Source: Methanosarcinales archaeon
Lineage (GTDB): Archaea > Halobacteriota > Methanosarcinia > Methanosarcinales > Methanogasteraceae
NCBI GenBank assembly: GCA_030606635.1
Contig: JAUWGA010000073.1
Span: 1 to 8,761, forward strand
Direction of reading: 5' to 3'
Length of the DNA: 8,761 bases
Part shown: positions 6,421 to 8,761 of the stretch, piece after piece
Numbering within the stretch: position 1 is the stretch's first letter
How the letters are laid out: every line of letters starts with the position of its first letter
Translations under genes and position numbers: made by a program
The notes under the pieces: generated by a model
What the model was told of the DNA's origin: nothing
Seen by the model: only the letters and a program-made list of their open reading frames with translations
Databases searched by the model: none

Positions 6421-6545
6421 ATATGACTCCATGGAGATGTATTGCACATAACGCTTTCAGAACATCCGGAATACCTGAAACACCTGAAACTTTCAAAACA
6501 GGATCAGGGCATGATCAGGACATCATCAGAACAGGATCAAAGAAC
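6421..6545. promoter_or_regulatory. Divergent control region, helicase / DUF447
   Basis: This 125-bp gap separates two divergent starts. It contains the helicase Shine-Dalgarno (GGAG at 6430-6427, minus), a perfect 9-bp tandem ACCTGAAAC (6473-6481, 6482-6490), two copies of AACAGGATCA 33 bp apart (6497-6506, 6530-6539), and a TGATCA palindrome (6512-6517) between them. No clear TATA box was recognised for either gene. The repeated elements could be a regulator site shared by both genes; this is inference. The frame upstream of 6546 is open to 6423 but looks non-conserved. Confidence 0.4.
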
Positions 6546-7124
6546 ATGGACAACCCAGACCCAACCGACTTCGGAATCCTCGACGGGATCTCAGAGGTCA
6601 TCGCAACAACGAAATCAGATTCAGGCATTCCAAACGCTGCGCCCATCGGGATCATCAGGAATCACGACCGGTTATGTGTGCAACTCTTTCCAGGATCGCA
6701 TACGCGGCAGAATGCTGCCAGAACCGGACAGATCGTTGCAAACATTATCCACGACCCGGTGATGTATGTGGAGTGCACATTCGGAGATCCAGGTCCCGAA
6801 GCGTTCGAATACCCGGGTGGCATGGACTATCCTGTGCTGAAACGCACGAGCGCATGGATTTTATTTGAATGCATCCAGTCGAAGGGGAATAGGTTTGAAT
6901 TAACCCCGGTACGTGGCATGATCCGTGATAAACCGATGCTCTGTATAAACAGGGGGAAAAACGCGGTGATAGAGGCGCTCGTACACGCAACGCGGTACCG
7001 TCTGAACGGTGACGCGCAATATCTCGATCTGATCCGGCATTACGACAAGATCGTGCAGAGATGCGGCGGCTCTTCCGAGAAAGAGGCGATTGCGAGACTG
7101 AAAGAGATTATGGAGACACAATGA
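6546..7124 (+). CDS. DUF447 family protein, probable flavin-binding split barrel
   Basis: A 192-residue soluble protein typical of archaeal DUF447. Visible landmarks are the start ILDGISEVIATT (11-22), the NAAPIGI segment (30-36) and the INRGKNAVIEALVHATR helix near 134-150. DUF447 members are mostly archaeal and adopt an FMN-binding-like split-barrel fold; the reaction is not established. I chose the ATG at 6546 because the family-like sequence begins just after it, although only a weak AGGATCA lies upstream. The upstream in-frame ATG at 6423 would add 41 low-complexity residues from the control region. The stop overlaps the DUF89 start as ATGA, so the two are co-transcribed and probably translationally coupled. 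Confidence 0.85.
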   Translation: MDNPDPTDFGILDGISEVIATTKSDSGIPNAAPIGIIRNHDRLCVQLFPGSHTRQNAARTGQIVANIIHDPVMYVECTFGDPGPEAFEYPGGMDYPVLKRTSAWILFECIQSKGNRFELTPVRGMIRDKPMLCINRGKNAVIEALVHATRYRLNGDAQYLDLIRHYDKIVQRCGGSSEKEAIARLKEIMETQ

Positions 7125-7966
7125 AAGCGCGTCTCGAATGCATCCCCTGCCTCCTGAAACAGTCGCTCAATGCTACAAAGGTGGTGACTGATGATCAGGC
7201 GGTGCAGGAGAAGGTGCTGAAATCGGTGATGGCGGAGTTACTGGACGCTCCGCTCGATTCTAGCCCGCCCTTAATTGCGCACACCATATATTCCATAGTA
7301 GATGATATTACCGGGTGCGACGATCCGTATAAAAGTCTTAAAATGGAATACAACCAGATTGCGATGGGAATGTATCCGGATCTGAAAGATATCGTGGATA
7401 AATCGGACGATCGCCTGTTTACCGCGGTGAAACTCGCAATCGCTGGAAATATCATCGATTTTGGTGCGGATATCCAGTTCGATGTAGAAGAAACGATAGA
7501 GGACATACTGACAAAGAAATTTGCGATAAATGACTACCCTTCGTTTGTGGAATCGCTTGAAGATTCAGAGAACATCCTTTATCTTGCAGATAATGCTGGA
7601 GAAGTGGGTTTTGACCGGATACTCATCGAAGAGATGATAGATTATGCGGATGTCGTGTATGCCGTAAAGAATAAGCCGATCATCAACGATGCGACCACCG
7701 ACGATGCTATCTTCTGCGGAATCGATTCCATTGCCAAGATCGTGACGACATCGGACACGCCAGGGACGATTCTCGAGCGTTGCGATCCGGAATTTGTCGA
7801 TATCTACCGATCAGCAGATATGATCATCAGCAAGGGGCAGGGAAACTACGAAACACTGAGTGAGGCGGCAGGTAACATCTTCTTCCTGCTTCTGGCAAAG
7901 TGTCCCGTGATCGCAGCCGATCTCGGTGTCGGGATCAGGGATGCTGTGCTTCTATCGGCACCTTGA
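7121..7966 (+). CDS. DUF89 damage-control phosphatase family protein
   Basis: A 281-residue, full-length DUF89 (ARMT1-like) protein. Seen: an N-terminal CIPC motif (Cys7, Cys10), AGNIIDFG (108-115), the DNAGE metal/phosphate motif (157-161), INDAT (188-192) and SKGQGNYE (237-244), ending with KCPVIAADLGVG. The family contains metal-dependent phosphatases that remove damaged or excess sugar- and cofactor-phosphates; the Asp and Asn residues of DNAGE and INDAT are the expected metal ligands. The archaeal substrate is unknown. GGAG lies 5 nt before the ATG, and the ATG overlaps the DUF447 stop. Coupling with a likely flavoprotein suggests a role in cofactor repair, which is inference. Confidence 0.88.
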   Translation: MKARLECIPCLLKQSLNATKVVTDDQAVQEKVLKSVMAELLDAPLDSSPPLIAHTIYSIVDDITGCDDPYKSLKMEYNQIAMGMYPDLKDIVDKSDDRLFTAVKLAIAGNIIDFGADIQFDVEETIEDILTKKFAINDYPSFVESLEDSENILYLADNAGEVGFDRILIEEMIDYADVVYAVKNKPIINDATTDDAIFCGIDSIAKIVTTSDTPGTILERCDPEFVDIYRSADMIISKGQGNYETLSEAAGNIFFLLLAKCPVIAADLGVGIRDAVLLSAP

Positions 7967-8020
7967 GCAGATTATCAGGAGATACGGGTAATCAGGTCTT
8001 CTCAGTCTGCATCACATATA

Positions 8021-8035
8021 CAAAACTTTTATATT
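8021..8035 (+). promoter_or_regulatory. BRE/TATA promoter of the beta-helix gene
   Basis: CAAAAC followed by TTTTATATT resembles an archaeal BRE plus TATA box. The box centre lies about 30 nt before the ATG at 8061, so transcription would begin within a few bases of the start codon. No Shine-Dalgarno is present (CTCCACC precedes ATG). This supports a leaderless mRNA for the beta-helix and polyferredoxin genes. Confidence 0.6.
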
Positions 8036-8060
8036 GTTTCATACTTGATAACTCTCCACC

Positions 8061-8498
8061 ATGGAGACCAAATTCATAAAGCGGCACAAGGATTCAAATA
8101 CTTTTATCATCGAAGGGTCGTCTTTTTTTGACACACCTGTGCATCTGAATGGCAATCTGATCGTTGGCGACAACACCGATTTCTGGAGCGACCTTGTCGT
8201 TACCGGGTCTCTTGAACTGAGGAAATGCGTTGCAGTTAAGGGCTCGGTGTGCGCGGCAAGTGCGATCATCGGCGCACATTCGGTGATCAACGGGGGTATT
8301 ACGACAGAGCAAGACTGCACCGTGCTCGATCACGCCACGATCGACGGGGATATCACGGCAGGCGGGGATGTCATGCTCAGACCGAACATCAGAGCTGGAA
8401 TCGTGGATGCAGCAGGCAACATCGAGGTCACGGGCAGGGCTTACGTCAAAGAACTGCGTGCAGAACAGAAGATCATCGCAAGGAAAGATATGCTGTAA
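8061..8498 (+). CDS. Bactofilin-like (polymer-forming) beta-helix protein
   Basis: A 145-residue protein made almost entirely of short beta-strand repeats rich in Gly, Val and Ile (for example GSLELRKCVAVKGSV and HATIDGDITAGGDV). This is the pattern of the bactofilin or polymer-forming cytoskeletal family and of hexapeptide-type left-handed helices. No signal peptide or membrane segment is seen. Bactofilins polymerise into scaffolds, but short archaeal members beside metabolic genes may instead be assembly or structural partners. It is led by a TATA box with no Shine-Dalgarno and is followed after 2 bp by an FwdF-type polyferredoxin gene, implying one mRNA and a possible shared role with that iron-sulfur protein. 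Function is not demonstrated. Confidence 0.75.
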   Translation: METKFIKRHKDSNTFIIEGSSFFDTPVHLNGNLIVGDNTDFWSDLVVTGSLELRKCVAVKGSVCAASAIIGAHSVINGGITTEQDCTVLDHATIDGDITAGGDVMLRPNIRAGIVDAAGNIEVTGRAYVKELRAEQKIIARKDML

Positions 8499-8500
8499 CG

Positions 8501-8761
8501 ATGTCGTCGCAGTTAGAGGTTTCGCAAACAGTAACAGATTCTCACATCATCTACACAAAGTGCACCGGTGATATCACAAAGAGGATCGATTACGATTACA
8601 AGCGGTGCTGCGGCTGCGGCATCTGTGTCGATCTCTGCCCAACAGATGCGCTCGAACTCGGCGATATGTGTGCCATCGGAACCGGACTGGATGCGCCGCC
8701 TGTGCTCATGGATCCTGATAAATGCTCGTTTTGCGGGATGTGTGCCGCATTCTGCCCGACA
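8501..8761 (+). CDS. fwdF: FwdF/FmdF-type polyferredoxin, N-terminus only
   Basis: The first 87 residues are present; the gene runs off the right edge. Two [4Fe-4S] ferredoxin motifs are complete: CxxCxxCxxxCP at Cys36, 39, 42, 46 and at Cys75, 78, 81, 85. The linker TGLDAPPVLMDPDKC matches the spacing seen in the polyferredoxin subunit of formylmethanofuran dehydrogenase. That subunit carries electrons to the enzyme that reduces CO2 with methanofuran, the first step of methanogenesis (or the last in the reverse path). A soluble cytoplasmic protein with no signal peptide. The ATG is 2 bp after the stop of the beta-helix gene and no clear Shine-Dalgarno is visible, so translation likely depends on coupling. 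More clusters are expected downstream. Ferredoxin identity is certain; the FwdF assignment is likely but needs the rest of the gene. Confidence 0.7.
   Translation, partial: MSSQLEVSQTVTDSHIIYTKCTGDITKRIDYDYKRCCGCGICVDLCPTDALELGDMCAIGTGLDAPPVLMDPDKCSFCGMCAAFCPT

Noticed and set aside
1..8761. tRNA or rRNA genes
   Set aside because: No cloverleaf or rRNA-like segments were recognised on either strand by reading.

Overview
The window looks like chromosomal DNA of a methanogen-type euryarchaeon (methanogen or ANME relative). The evidence is a partial polyferredoxin of the formylmethanofuran dehydrogenase FwdF type at the right edge, a Ski2-like helicase of the DUF5814/MJ1401 type, DUF447 and DUF89 genes overlapping by ATGA, archaeal TATA/BRE-like signals, and a mix of Shine-Dalgarno-led and apparently leaderless genes. 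The exact lineage cannot be fixed from sequence reading alone.

Layout. Positions 1-98 (minus) hold the N-terminus of a probable M20 metallopeptidase leaving the window. Positions 99-1370 are a scarred stretch. It has two remnants of small multidrug resistance (SMR/EmrE-type) transporter genes, one keeping only TM1-TM2 (371-231) and one keeping only TM3 plus a frameshifted TM4 (1309-1118). Each is preceded by a copy of the same leader, about 57 bp long, that includes the start codon. Between them lies an intact cysteine-rich 165-residue gene (996-499) with a strong Shine-Dalgarno. Positions 1372-3792 (minus) encode a Roco protein (LRR-Roc-COR) with an unusual C-terminal tail, five near-identical 69-bp LRR repeats and a non-canonical G4 motif. 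It is much more AT-rich than its neighbours. Positions 3949-6420 (minus) encode the helicase. A 125-bp divergent control region follows, then DUF447 (6546-7124) and DUF89 (7121-7966) as a coupled pair on the plus strand. After a good TATA box comes a leaderless beta-helix (bactofilin-like) gene (8061-8498), with the FwdF-type polyferredoxin starting 2 bp later.

How the parts fit. The right half (helicase to polyferredoxin) reads as core genome: nucleic-acid helicase, a probable flavin-binding protein, a metabolite damage-control phosphatase and methanogenesis/C1 electron transfer. The left half (1-3900) reads as accessory and turning over: decayed transporter copies, duplicated leaders and a repeat-bearing, compositionally foreign Roco GTPase. 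The most unusual items are the permuted SMR remnants with duplicated leaders and the Roco protein with altered G4 motif and distinct tail. Whether the Roco gene is a defence or signalling module is open.
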